From CAKUFA01 sp963646285 (lineage in GTDB: Bacteria; Bacillota; Clostridia; Christensenellales; Aristaeellaceae), in the NCBI GenBank assembly GCA_963646285.1, contig CAVIWF010000053.1, forward strand, positions 1 to 16,808: a DNA stretch of 16,808 nucleotides, read 5' to 3'. A program made the position numbers and the translations under genes. The notes under the pieces are model-generated. The model ran no database searches, was not told the origin of the DNA, and saw only the letters and a program-made list of their open reading frames with translations. How positions within the stretch are numbered: the stretch's first letter is position 1; each line of letters starts with the position of its first letter. Of this stretch, positions 6,520-15,022 are shown piece by piece.

Positions 6520-8786
6520 TGTGTCAGCTCCTTCAGCAGCAGCATGGCCGTGCTCTTGCCATCTTCGCCGATTTCACCTTCCGGGCCTACACAGGAAGGA
6601 CAGCCCTTGGCACAGGAACAATCCTGCACAATCTGCAGGGCTTTTTCCAGTAGCAACTTCTGCATACCATAGGCTTTCTGTGCAAGGCCGATACCGCCGG
6701 GGCAGCTGTCGTACAGGATGACGGTGGGCTTGTCGGTGATGGGACTCTTGACCTGATACACCACCACCACATCCTGAGGAGAACACATCAGGTACAGGGG
6801 AGCCACAATGCGCAGCAGGTTGGCAATGGCCAGCATGCCGTTCTTCAGCGTATCACTGGAAAAACGGGCAGCCAGCGTGTCGGAAAGCGTCCACCACATG
6901 GCAGTGGTGTGCATGTCTGTTTCCGGCAGCCGCACATGACCGAAGCCCAGGGTTTCATGGGTATCGAAGCGAATCTTCTTAAACATGGTCACAAGGGTTG
7001 TGACCTTCACTTCGCCCAGGGCGCATACGCCGCCGCCGGGAGCCTCCTGCTGCTGTTCCACATCCAGCAGGGAAAGGGAAACGTTCAGGTCTGCATCCGT
7101 ATAGTAGCCCACATCCACCTTGCGGATGAAGGCCTTGCAGGCATCAAAGTCCAGCTTTTCCACCTGATACTGCTGAGCTTCATGCATGTAGATGGCATTC
7201 TCGTGCAGCAGCATGGGCACGGTATATCGATCCATTTCACCGATGACCCGGTGGTGCGCCGGATCGGTAATGTCAACGATCACGAAGTTTTCACCGGCGG
7301 CTGAACGCAGGGAAATTTCCGATGCAGGGAAATCCTCAGCAGACCAGTGATACCTTCCATCCACATGGCGGAGGATGCTGCTGTCTGTCAGGTATTCCAG
7401 CAATTCCTCACTGCCCGGCGCATTGCCGAAGCCTTCACCATCCTCAAAGGGCAATTCAAAGGCGGAGCACTTGAAGTGGCTCAGAAGAATGTAAAGGTTA
7501 TCCGGGTTCAGCAGGGCATTTTCCGGGGACTGGCGCAGGAAGTAATCCGGGTGGGACACAATGTACTGATCAATGGCAGCCGAGGAAGCTACATAAAAAA
7601 TGATGCTGGTGTCCTTCCGCCGTCCGGCCCGTCCTGCTTGCTGCCAGGCACTGGCAATGGTGCCGGGGTAGCCGCACATGACGCAGGCATCCAGAGCACC
7701 GATGTCAATGCCCAGCTCCAGCGCATTGGTGGATACCACCGCATCGATCTTCCCGGCACGAAGTCCACGCTCGATTTCCCGACGCTCCGTAGGCAGATAG
7801 CCTCCACGGTAGCCCCGCACCCGACCGGCATTGCCCAGGGGATCCCGTACCAGATCCTTCAGGTACCGGGTCAGCACCTCCACCGTCAATCGGCTGCGGG
7901 CAAAGGTGATGGTCTGAATGCCGCATTTCAGCAGCATGCTGGCCATGTCCCTTGTGACGGGAATCACGCCCTTGCGGATACCCAGCTGGCGGTTGATCAC
8001 AGGCGGATTGTAAAACACAAAGTGCCTCTTGCCCATGGGCGCACCGTTGTCGTCAATCATTTCAACAGGGCGGCCGATGAGAGTTTCTGCCAGCTCCTTG
8101 GGGTTGGCAATGGTGGCGCTGCACAGGATGAATTGGGGGTGACTGCCGTAAAATGCGCACAGCCGCATGAGCCGCCGCAGCACATTGGCCAGGTTGGAAC
8201 CGAAAACACCCCGGTAGGTATGAATTTCGTCAATCACAATATAGCGAAGGTTCTCGAAGAGCTTCACCCACTTGGTGTGGTGGGGAAGGATGCCGCTGTG
8301 AAGCATATCCGGGTTGGTGACCACAATGTGTCCAGCCTGCCGGACGGCTTTCCGGGCTGCTCCCGGGGTATCCCCATCATAGGTGTAGGTTTTGATGTCC
8401 ACGTTCATTTCTTCAATGAGTTCGTACAGCTCACTGACCTGATCGGCGGACAATGCTTTCGTGGGAAACAAATAGAGTGCCCGAGCATCCTGATTCTGCA
8501 AAATGGCGGAAAGCACAGGCAGATTGTAGCACATGGTTTTGCCGGATGCAGTGGGCGTTACTACCACCACATCCTTGCCATCGGAGGTGGCGGCAATGCT
8601 GTGAGCCTGATGGGCATACAGCTGATGAATCCCTCGCTTTTCCAACACGGGTAGCAGCCGGGAATCCAGCGTGGCAGGGAAGGGAACATACTGAGCGGGG
8701 CGGGCAGGGATCTCTTCCCAGCGCACCACATTCTCCATGAATGCTTCATTTCGGCGCAGTTGATCCGCCAGTTGATCCACGTTCAT
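6516..8786 (-). CDS. mrfA: MrfA/YprA-type DEAD/DEAH-box DNA helicase with DUF1998 zinc domain
   Basis: ATP-dependent 3'-5' DNA helicase; in B. subtilis MrfA initiates a mitomycin C repair route with MrfB. The protein is 756 residues from the chosen start. Motif I is TPTASGKT (77-84), motif II DEIH (186-189), motif III SAT (223-225), and motif VI QQAGRAGR (382-389). The C-terminal DUF1998/MZB region ends in a four-Cys zinc cluster, CSCAKGCPSC at 723-732. The start is the ATG at 8786, with AAAGGAGG 8 bases upstream. A longer frame open to 8879 would run through the promoter and has no ribosome binding site. It leads the four-gene operon. All helicase motifs are intact. Confidence 0.94.
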   Translation of the reverse strand: MNVDQLADQLRRNEAFMENVVRWEEIPARPAQYVPFPATLDSRLLPVLEKRGIHQLYAHQAHSIAATSDGKDVVVVTPTASGKTMCYNLPVLSAILQNQDARALYLFPTKALSADQVSELYELIEEMNVDIKTYTYDGDTPGAARKAVRQAGHIVVTNPDMLHSGILPHHTKWVKLFENLRYIVIDEIHTYRGVFGSNLANVLRRLMRLCAFYGSHPQFILCSATIANPKELAETLIGRPVEMIDDNGAPMGKRHFVFYNPPVINRQLGIRKGVIPVTRDMASMLLKCGIQTITFARSRLTVEVLTRYLKDLVRDPLGNAGRVRGYRGGYLPTERREIERGLRAGKIDAVVSTNALELGIDIGALDACVMCGYPGTIASAWQQAGRAGRRKDTSIIFYVASSAAIDQYIVSHPDYFLRQSPENALLNPDNLYILLSHFKCSAFELPFEDGEGFGNAPGSEELLEYLTDSSILRHVDGRYHWSAEDFPASEISLRSAAGENFVIVDITDPAHHRVIGEMDRYTVPMLLHENAIYMHEAQQYQVEKLDFDACKAFIRKVDVGYYTDADLNVSLSLLDVEQQQEAPGGGVCALGEVKVTTLVTMFKKIRFDTHETLGFGHVRLPETDMHTTAMWWTLSDTLAARFSSDTLKNGMLAIANLLRIVAPLYLMCSPQDVVVVYQVKSPITDKPTVILYDSCPGGIGLAQKAYGMQKLLLEKALQIVQDCSCAKGCPSCVGPEGEIGEDGKSTAMLLLKELTQ

Positions 8787-8818
8787 GCACTCCGCCTCCT
8801 TTACCCATGATACTGCTA

Positions 8819-8847
8819 ATGATAACACCATGCAGGCGGAATGTCCA
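8819..8847 (-). promoter_or_regulatory. Promoter of the mrfA operon
   Basis: On the minus strand, a -35 box TGGACA (8847-8842) and a -10 box TATCAT (8824-8819) are separated by 17 bases, each one base off the sigma-A consensus. It fits between the terminator of the upstream ABC operon and the mrfA ribosome binding site, with a start expected near 8812. No operator-like palindrome such as a LexA box is visible over it. Confidence 0.65.
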
Positions 8848-8849
8848 GC

Positions 8850-8886
8850 AAAGAAAAATCGTCCGAGCAGTAAACCCACTCGGACG
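8850..8886 (-). terminator. Terminator of the ABC transporter operon
   Basis: On the minus strand CGTCCGAG (8886-8879) and CTCGGACG (8867-8860) form a perfect 8-bp stem with an 11-base loop, followed directly by ATTTTTCTTT. It lies 17 bases after the permease stop and just before the mrfA promoter. Confidence 0.9.
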
Positions 8887-8903
8887 AAAGCATTGTGAAA
8901 TTG

Positions 8904-10505
8904 TCAGTGCAGCTTCTGGAAGCAGGCAGCGCCCTTTTTGCGGTGCCACAGGATCAGCAGTGCATCCCCCACCAGGGTGAGGAGGCAGGCACACACCATG
9001 AATGTGTCAGCCGTCATGTAATCCATGAGCAGTGCACACAGAGCAGCCAGCGCAGCCACATAGGCGAAAGAAGCCACCAGAGAGACGAATACGCCTGCAC
9101 TCTGCTTGATGACCGTCATTTCGTTTGTCCAGTCCGTTACCGGCATTTTCAAGCCAATGAGCAGATCCAGTGCAGCGCAGAACACCACAAACAGCTGGGG
9201 GAAGAGCAGCAGGTAAATGGCCTGAAGCAGGCTGACAGGGAGAATGATCAGCACGCAGATGCAGCAGAACAGCATCGGCAGACCGGTCAGCACCCAGTGG
9301 GCTTCCAGCTTGGCACGGAGGATCTGCCACGGGGTCAGGGGCAGGGACTGAAGCAGCCACATCTGCTTGGCCTCCAGAGACACAGAAGGCTCTGCCAGGT
9401 TGTTCATGCCTGCAATCATGGCAAGGAGACCACAGGCGGCAGCAACGACACGGCCGGATGCGAAGAAGGGAGAGGACTGCACAAAAGGCACAAATTCGCC
9501 GCCCTTAATGAGTACGGCAAGACCGGCGATAGGCAGCAGAATCAGGGCTGAACCACAGTTCATAATGTAGGTGGCGTTGCTGAAGAAATGATCCAGTTCC
9601 TTCCGCAAAAGGGTACGGGAAACGCTGCTGGCTTCCAGCTTGGTTTTGCGGACGGACTTGGTGGACACACTGGTGGTCATGGTGGCCATCTTCAGGAAGC
9701 TGCGGGAAAGGAGCAGGCAGGTCAGTGCGAAGAGCACCAGCACCACGGCAGCCACCAGCAGCAAAGCAGGCAAATCCCCTGTGCCGGCCTTGCCGAACAC
9801 ATAAAGGGGATAGACGGAACCCTGAATGGTCGAGCCAATGGTCTGGACATTGGCAACCAGCGCCTCCATGGCGTTGGTGAAATACCGAACCATCACCTGA
9901 TACACGCCCACCAGGATCAGACCACCAATGGCAGACAACAGACCCTTGCTCTTCATTTTCAGGCTCAGCTTGGCAATGACCCAGCCCAGGGCGCAGGAAA
10001 GGGTCAGGACAAACAGGGAAATCAACAGCAGCAGCAAAATGGAGCTGATGACAGAAACCACAGTCACCGTGCTCACGTACCAGTAAATGACAATGGCAGG
10101 CACCATGACCACGCCGCTGTACATCAGACCCATCAGGTAAACGCTGGTCAGCCGGGCAGTAATGATGCAGCGCAGGGGAATGGGCAAGGACAACAGGGTA
10201 TCGTTATCCTTGGCAAGGTACAGGCTGGCATAGGTGTTGAAGGCACTGCCAAAGCAGCCCATGAAAATGGCCAGCAAGCCCATGATATCGAAATACAGCC
10301 AATCATATCCAAGGGGAATCAGGCTGTCGCCTGCACTCCAGGCAACCACTCCAAAGGCGCCTACCAGAATAGCCGCCAGCACCACCATGAGCACCACATA
10401 GGCGATGGTGTTAAAAAGCTTGTTTTGCGGCTTGCTGTTCTTGGAGGTGCGGTAGAATCTGCGGAAGATTTCCGCCATCTGCTTTTTCAGCAGAACTTTC
10501 AGCAT
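8904..10505 (-). CDS. ABC transporter permease (multi-spanning, ABC-2-like)
   Basis: A 533-residue integral membrane protein with roughly a dozen strongly hydrophobic segments (for example IAYVVLMVVLAAILVGAFGV, ISSILLLLLISLFVLTLSCA, LLLVAAVVLVLFALTCLLL and a cluster at the C-terminus). A basic cytoplasmic N-terminus precedes the first, and a charged loop (TTSVSTKSVRKTKLEASS) splits the protein near the middle. It pairs with the ATPase gene whose stop lies 2 bases upstream. I prefer the ATG at 10505 because GGAGG lies 10 bases upstream. The GTG at 10511, only 4 bases from GGAGG, would overlap the ATPase stop and is the alternative. Direction is probably export; the substrate cannot be read from sequence. 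Similar pairs include large putative bacitracin- or lantibiotic-type exporters, but that is not demonstrated. Confidence 0.9.
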   Translation of the reverse strand: MLKVLLKKQMAEIFRRFYRTSKNSKPQNKLFNTIAYVVLMVVLAAILVGAFGVVAWSAGDSLIPLGYDWLYFDIMGLLAIFMGCFGSAFNTYASLYLAKDNDTLLSLPIPLRCIITARLTSVYLMGLMYSGVVMVPAIVIYWYVSTVTVVSVISSILLLLLISLFVLTLSCALGWVIAKLSLKMKSKGLLSAIGGLILVGVYQVMVRYFTNAMEALVANVQTIGSTIQGSVYPLYVFGKAGTGDLPALLLVAAVVLVLFALTCLLLSRSFLKMATMTTSVSTKSVRKTKLEASSVSRTLLRKELDHFFSNATYIMNCGSALILLPIAGLAVLIKGGEFVPFVQSSPFFASGRVVAAACGLLAMIAGMNNLAEPSVSLEAKQMWLLQSLPLTPWQILRAKLEAHWVLTGLPMLFCCICVLIILPVSLLQAIYLLLFPQLFVVFCAALDLLIGLKMPVTDWTNEMTVIKQSAGVFVSLVASFAYVAALAALCALLMDYMTADTFMVCACLLTLVGDALLILWHRKKGAACFQKLH

Positions 10506-10507
10506 GG

Positions 10508-11215
10508 TCACTCACCCTCCAATTCCAGGAAGACTTGCTCCAGAGAAGCATCGCCGCGGACTTCCGCCATGTCGCCGGAGCGAATCAGCTTGCCGCCCTT
10601 GATGATGGCCACCTTGTCGCAGAGCTTTTCGGCTACTTCCAGCACGTGGGTGGAGAAGAAAATAGCGCCGCCCTGATCGCACAGCTCACGCATCATGCCC
10701 TTCAGCAGATGGGCGGCAATGGGATCCAAACCGACGAAGGGTTCGTCCATCAGCACCAGCTTGGGCTGATGCACCCATGCGGCAATAATGGCCAACTTCT
10801 GCTTCATGCCATGAGAATAGGAAGCAATGGGGTGATCCAGGGAACCGGTCAGTTCAAACCGGGCAGCATAGTCGGCGATTCGTGTCTTCCGGTCTTCCGT
10901 GGATACACGGAACACGTCGGCGATAAAGTTCAGGTACTTGGTGCCGGTCATGAATTCATACAGGTCAGGGTTATCGGGGATATAGGCCATGATCTGCTTG
11001 CAGGCAATGGGATCCTCCTGAATAGACTTGCCGCCGATGAGGATCTGACCTTCCTCGAAGCGGAGAATGCCGGCTACAGACTTGAGGGTGGTGGTTTTGC
11101 CAGCGCCGTTATGGCCGATAAAGCCGTAAATTTCACCGGGGTGAATGTGCAGGGAAAGATCGTCTACCGCCTTGGAACCATCGTAGATCTTGGAAAGGTG
11201 ATCGATTTGAAGCAT
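10508..11215 (-). CDS. ABC transporter ATP-binding protein
   Basis: A 235-residue nucleotide-binding subunit driving the adjacent permease. Walker A is GHNGAGKT (34-41), Walker B LVLMDEP (153-159), and the H-loop His is H190 (STHVLE). The signature is SYSHGMKQK (132-140) rather than LSGGQ, a variant common in ABC-2 type exporters. Length matches stand-alone ATPases with no extra domain. The start is the ATG at 11215, with AGGAGG 8 bases upstream. It is the first gene of a two-gene operon, divergent from rpsT, with its own promoter at 11249-11278. Substrate unknown. Confidence 0.96.
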   Translation of the reverse strand: MLQIDHLSKIYDGSKAVDDLSLHIHPGEIYGFIGHNGAGKTTTLKSVAGILRFEEGQILIGGKSIQEDPIACKQIMAYIPDNPDLYEFMTGTKYLNFIADVFRVSTEDRKTRIADYAARFELTGSLDHPIASYSHGMKQKLAIIAAWVHQPKLVLMDEPFVGLDPIAAHLLKGMMRELCDQGGAIFFSTHVLEVAEKLCDKVAIIKGGKLIRSGDMAEVRGDASLEQVFLELEGE

Positions 11216-11248
11216 CGCTTCGTCCTCCTGTTATTACAAGGTAAGCAT

Positions 11249-11278
11249 AGTATAGCGCAATGAAAGGATGATTTTCAA
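11249..11278 (-). promoter_or_regulatory. Promoter of the ABC transporter operon
   Basis: On the minus strand, TTGAAA (11278-11273) and TATACT (11254-11249) are separated by 18 bases. Both are close to the sigma-A consensus. The expected start near 11242 leaves a short leader with AGGAGG before the ATPase ATG. Confidence 0.7.
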
Positions 11279-11369
11279 CATAAAAAAGCGAAAGTGTTGT
11301 AAAATCAGGATGCTTTCTGGGCATTTCGCTGGCGTTCCGGCTGAGTCGTTAGTTTTTTTTCTGAAAAGC

Positions 11370-11398
11370 TTGCTTTTTCGCCGAAGGCATGATACAAT
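11370..11398 (+). promoter_or_regulatory. Promoter of rpsT
   Basis: TTGCTT (11370-11375) and TACAAT (11393-11398) are separated by 17 bases, with a start expected near 11405. It fires away from the ABC operon promoter, about 90 bases apart. Confidence 0.72.
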
Positions 11399-11441
11399 CA
11401 TAGGCGACAATTTTTGATCCTGATTAAGGAGGTGAACAGAG

Positions 11442-11708
11442 TTGCCGAACATCCAGTCCGCTAAGAAGCGCGTCAAGGTAAGCGAGAAGAAGAATCTCCG
11501 CAATCGGATGGTCAAGAGCGCCATGCGTACTTCCGAAAAGAAGTTTGTTGCTGCGCTGAGTGCCGATCCTACGACCGCCAATGAGCAGTTGACCGCGACC
11601 ACCTCCGCGATCGATAAGGCTGCGTCCAAGGGTATTATCCACAAGAACGCTGCAAATCGCAAGAAGGCTCGCCTGGCCAAGCAGCTGAGCAAGGCTGCTG
11701 CCGTGTGA
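11442..11708 (+). CDS. rpsT: 30S ribosomal protein S20
   Basis: A primary 16S rRNA-binding protein of the small subunit. The 88-residue protein is short, helical and very basic, with the family start PNIQSAKKRVKVSEKKNLRNR and the C-terminal HKNAANRKKARLAKQL. The start is TTG at 11442: AAGGAGGTGA lies 5 bases upstream and no in-frame ATG is suitable. A UUG start also occurs in E. coli rpsT, where S20 represses its own translation; that this holds here is inference. It has a clear promoter and terminator and appears monocistronic. Confidence 0.97.
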   Translation: MPNIQSAKKRVKVSEKKNLRNRMVKSAMRTSEKKFVAALSADPTTANEQLTATTSAIDKAASKGIIHKNAANRKKARLAKQLSKAAAV

Positions 11709-11734
11709 TCCTGTGAGGAAAACGCGTCCAGATA

Positions 11735-11777
11735 AACCTCGTCCCGCTGGGGACAGAGGTTTTTCTTTTTTTTCGTA
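11735..11777 (+). terminator. Terminator of rpsT
   Basis: AACCTCGTCCC (11735-11745) pairs with GGGACAGAGGTT (11750-11761) around GCTG, 11 pairs with one bulged A, followed by TTTTCTTTTTTTTTC. A strong intrinsic terminator. Confidence 0.92.
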
Positions 11778-11826
11778 AAAATTGCAAGAAAAAAGATACC
11801 CGGTGCGTTATATGGGTGAAAAGCGA

Positions 11827-11853
11827 ATTGCAAGGCCGCCCTGGCCGGGCAAT
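11827..11853 (+). promoter_or_regulatory. Leader hairpin touching the ribosome binding site of the exported 343-residue protein gene
   Basis: ATTGC (11827-11831) pairs with GCAAT (11849-11853) and the inner GGCC (11834-11837) with GGCC (11843-11846), with a 2x2 internal loop and a 5-base apex. It ends directly at AAGGAGG. No clear promoter precedes it: TTGCAA at 11784 and TTATAT at 11810 are about 20 bases apart, which is too far for a good sigma-A site. Confidence 0.35.
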
Positions 11854-11870
11854 AAGGAGGGTATGAAAGC

Positions 11871-12902
11871 ATGGTAAAGAATAGAAACGGCGTGGCGCTG
11901 TTCATGGCTTTGGTGCTGGCACTGTGCGGCATCATGACCTGCGCTCAGGCTGAAGAAACTGATTTAAGTGCATTAACCCCCTTGGTGGACCTGACAGCGT
12001 CGGCCGCCATGCGGGTGGGGGAATCCTCGGAGATGATTTCGGCGGACAGCACCCTTTCCCAGGCGTTCGTTTATAACTTCTTCCTGATTGGGCAAAAAGC
12101 GGACGCTTCCCTGGGCATTACCGCTGATATGCTGACGGACACCTCCAAGCAGGCAGCCTACCTGAAGAGCACCTTCTCCTGCGGCGTGCCTGCACTGGAA
12201 GGCATCCTCGGTACAGGAGAGAATTACGACTACATCGGCGTCTGCATCATGGATGCTGACCTTTCTGCCGACGGAAAGAGCGTGCGGCTGATTGGCAACC
12301 TGTATCAGGCCAACGGCCGGCTGGATCGGCTGACGGAAGATGAGTACGCTGAAGTTCGCTGGCTGGATAAGCGGGCTGTGATGGATCTGGTGAAGGACAG
12401 TGCAGCGCCGCTGGGCTGGAAGGTTTCCTCCTTCTCCGTAGATGCAGAGCTGGATATGGAAGAAACCACCCTGTCCTATTTCAACGAGACCATGGTGGAA
12501 TACATCAACACCAACCTTGGCTTTGCTATCCAGTATCCGGCAGTGTTTACCGATGATACCCTGACGGAAAGCTCGGACGGCATCAGCGCCAAGCTGGCAG
12601 ACGGTACGGCTTCCTTCTTTGCCAGAAAGACCAGCAACACCTCTTCCTGGACCCTGGCCAAGGTAATTGAAGCCAGAAAGCAGCAGGACGCTGATGCGGA
12701 TACCATCATCAATGAAATCAGCGGCTGCGGCCGGGTTGTGACCCAGCAGGATGGACGCACGGTGGTGGATATCTACATTGTGACCAGCCAGTGGGTGTAT
12801 CAGGCACAGCTGACCTACGCAAACTCCCTTGCCATGGACTTCTCGCTCTACAGCGACTACATGATGAATTCCTTCAGTGCGGATGAACTTGGCATCGGCT
12901 GA
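11871..12902 (+). CDS. Exported 343-residue protein, unknown function
   Basis: A signal peptide is clear: basic VKNRN, a hydrophobic core (ALFMALVLALCGIM), and an AQA-EE cleavage site after residue 27. No lipobox is convincing. The mature part has an N-terminal region (about 30-200) I do not recognise and a C-terminal region (about 213-340) starting NTNLGFAIQYPAVF. This opening resembles PsbP-like or related small extracytoplasmic domains, but the match is only suggestive. AGGAGG ends 10 bases before the ATG at 11871. It is followed after 26 bases by the SH3b/Ig gene with no terminator between, so the two are probably co-transcribed and work in or outside the cell wall. Confidence 0.85.
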   Translation: MVKNRNGVALFMALVLALCGIMTCAQAEETDLSALTPLVDLTASAAMRVGESSEMISADSTLSQAFVYNFFLIGQKADASLGITADMLTDTSKQAAYLKSTFSCGVPALEGILGTGENYDYIGVCIMDADLSADGKSVRLIGNLYQANGRLDRLTEDEYAEVRWLDKRAVMDLVKDSAAPLGWKVSSFSVDAELDMEETTLSYFNETMVEYINTNLGFAIQYPAVFTDDTLTESSDGISAKLADGTASFFARKTSNTSSWTLAKVIEARKQQDADADTIINEISGCGRVVTQQDGRTVVDIYIVTSQWVYQAQLTYANSLAMDFSLYSDYMMNSFSADELGIG

Positions 12903-12928
12903 CCGAGCATATTTGGAGGGATAGGTTT

Positions 12929-14962
12929 ATGAAACGTTTTCTTGCAATCTGCCTGACACTGACGCTGTTGCTGGGGGTTCTGCCCATCATGTCCGCCAGT
13001 GCAGAAACCACCATGGTGGTTACAGGAGGATGGCTGCGGCTTCGGGCACTGCCCAATTTCACAGCCACGACCTTGGCCAGCTACTATACAGGCACCAAAG
13101 TGACGGTGTATGGCACAGCCGGTGACGGCAACTGGTACCATGTGCGAGCCAGCGATGGCTACGAAGGGTACATGTATGGCAAGTACCTGAAGGCTTCCGG
13201 TGACTCCGGCAGCACCTCCACGGCAACGGTCATCAGCAGCAACGGCTTGGGCGTGCGGCTTCGTACCGGCCCCAGCGTGGCATACGGCATCATTCAGGTA
13301 GTGCCTGTGGGCACTACGGTGACGGTGCTGGCCAAGGGTACCTACTGGTGGTTCATCCGTGTAGGCACTCAGACCGGCTACATGATGAGCCAATACCTGA
13401 CCGATGGCGCTACCCCTACGCCTTCCTCCGGCTATTTGGCACGGGTAACCAGTAAAAACGGCTTGGGTGTGCGGCTTCGTGCAGGCGCAGGCACCGGCTA
13501 TGCAGTGCTTGGCGTGTACAGCGTGGGCACGGAAGTGACCGTGCTGACCCACGGCAGCACCTGGGACTATATCCGCATCGGCAGCCGTACCGGCTATATG
13601 ATGACTCAGTTCCTGACCACCTCTCAGGTGGTGAATACGGTTTCCAAGGTTGCACTGAACAATGCTTCGCCTAAGGTAGGCGATACCCTGGTAGCAGTGG
13701 TGACGCCTTCTGCCGCAACGGTTACCTATCGCTGGACCTACAGCGATGGCACCTTGGTGGGCACTGGCTCCAGCTATGTGGTAACGCCCTATGATACCGG
13801 CGAACGCATCCGCATTACCGTAACCGGCACCGGCCTGTACACCGGCACGGCCACCAGCAACCTGTCCAACACCATTACCAACAGCGGCACGACTCTCCTG
13901 GGTGTGAACCTGAGCTCCTACAGCCCTGTGGTGGGGCAGACCCTGTATGCAACGCCTAATCCCACTGCGGCAACGGCCAGCTATGTATGGTACCGCAGTG
14001 ATGGCACGGCAGTCGGCGCAGGTCAGTCCTATCTGGTAAAGAGCAGCGATGTGGGTCGCACCCTGTACTGTGTGGCTGTGGGTACCGGCAGCTACAGCGG
14101 AACGGCTTACTCCTCCAACACGGCGGCTGTTACCACCGGAGCGGTGGATACGCCCCTGAGCGGCACGTTGTCCATCTCCGGCTTTACGACGGCCGGCAGC
14201 ACGGTAACAGCTCTGGCCAGCCTGAACACCACCCAGGTGGATTACAGCTGGTATCTGGATGGATGGCTCATGTCCTCCGGCACGAGCAGCCTGCAGGTGC
14301 CTAACAACGCAGGCAGCAAGCTGAAGGTGCGTGCAACTGCCAAGAGCGGCAGCGGCTATACCGGCTATGTGGAGTCCGGCGAAATGACCATTACCGAATC
14401 CGCCGCCAAGCAGCAGCTCCAGGGCGATATCAGCATTCCTTCTACGGCAACTACCGGCTCTACCGTGGTGGCGGCCCCTGCCCTGAATTCTTCCTACGTG
14501 TCCTACTCCTGGCAGCTGAACGGCAGCACCATTGTTGGTGCTACGGGCTCCTCGATTACCGTTAGCGATTCCATGGCGGGTGGCGTACTGACTGTAACGG
14601 CCACTGCCAACGGAACGGATGGCTACACCGGTTCTGTGACCAGCAATTCCTGCGCTATCTCTGCGGCAACGCCTTCTCCCGTCGCCTACACGGGCACGGT
14701 AAGCCTGCCCAGCACCAGCACGGTAGGCAGCGTGATTTATCCCTCTGTGACCAACAACAACGCTTCCAAGGTCACCTACGACTGGTACGTTGACGGCCTG
14801 CTGGAAAACTCCGGTGATTCCTCCTTTACCCTGACAAGCAGCATGGCTGGCAAGACTGTCATGGTTCGCATTACCTCCCTGGACAGCAGCGTGATTGGCT
14901 ACGCCAACAGCAACGGATGCTATGTGCAGCCTGATCTGGTGGCATCCCCGACGGATAACTAA
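12929..14962 (+). CDS. Secreted SH3b and Ig-like repeat protein
   Basis: A 677-residue exported protein. The signal peptide (MKRFLAICLTLTLLLG, cleavage SASA-ET after residue 25) is followed by three bacterial SH3 domains at about 30-87, 98-158 and 170-228. The second and third share the NGLGVRLR motif and the TGYMMSQYLT / TGYMMTQFLT end. Five Ig-like beta repeats follow from about 238 to 670, each with a Y.W core (TYRWTYSDGT, SYVWYRSDGT, DYSWYLDG, SYSWQLNG, TYDWYVDG). No hydrolase, peptidase or sortase motif and no C-terminal membrane segment are present. SH3b domains in such proteins usually bind peptidoglycan, so it is probably a wall-associated binding or adhesion protein held by non-covalent contacts. 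GGAGG lies 9 bases before the ATG. It is the second gene of the exported pair and is followed by a strong terminator. Confidence 0.92.
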   Translation: MKRFLAICLTLTLLLGVLPIMSASAETTMVVTGGWLRLRALPNFTATTLASYYTGTKVTVYGTAGDGNWYHVRASDGYEGYMYGKYLKASGDSGSTSTATVISSNGLGVRLRTGPSVAYGIIQVVPVGTTVTVLAKGTYWWFIRVGTQTGYMMSQYLTDGATPTPSSGYLARVTSKNGLGVRLRAGAGTGYAVLGVYSVGTEVTVLTHGSTWDYIRIGSRTGYMMTQFLTTSQVVNTVSKVALNNASPKVGDTLVAVVTPSAATVTYRWTYSDGTLVGTGSSYVVTPYDTGERIRITVTGTGLYTGTATSNLSNTITNSGTTLLGVNLSSYSPVVGQTLYATPNPTAATASYVWYRSDGTAVGAGQSYLVKSSDVGRTLYCVAVGTGSYSGTAYSSNTAAVTTGAVDTPLSGTLSISGFTTAGSTVTALASLNTTQVDYSWYLDGWLMSSGTSSLQVPNNAGSKLKVRATAKSGSGYTGYVESGEMTITESAAKQQLQGDISIPSTATTGSTVVAAPALNSSYVSYSWQLNGSTIVGATGSSITVSDSMAGGVLTVTATANGTDGYTGSVTSNSCAISAATPSPVAYTGTVSLPSTSTVGSVIYPSVTNNNASKVTYDWYVDGLLENSGDSSFTLTSSMAGKTVMVRITSLDSSVIGYANSNGCYVQPDLVASPTDN

Positions 14963-14974
14963 ATCATATAGAAG

Positions 14975-15012
14975 CACCCGCCAAGGCTTGATGGCTTTGG
15001 CGGGTGTCTTTC
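14975..15012 (+). terminator. Terminator of the exported-protein operon
   Basis: CACCCGCCAA (14975-14984) pairs perfectly with TTGGCGGGTG (14997-15006), followed by TCTTTC. It begins 12 bases after the SH3b/Ig gene stop. Confidence 0.88.
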
Positions 15013-15022
15013 GGTTCGCCAG

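Noticed and set aside
7347..8654. A 435-codon plus-strand open frame over mrfA
   Set aside because: Antisense shadow of the helicase, with no ribosome binding site or recognisable domain.
8787..8879. Extension of mrfA to an upstream start at 8879
   Set aside because: It would include the promoter and part of the ABC terminator and lacks a ribosome binding site. The ATG at 8786 has a strong one.
9588..10676. A 362-codon plus-strand frame across the ABC permease and ATPase genes
   Set aside because: Gln/His-rich shadow of hydrophobic codons in the permease.
11356..11376. A possible hairpin AAAAGC-TT-GCTTTT before rpsT
   Set aside because: The loop is two bases, too small to form as written, and it overlaps the rpsT -35 box.
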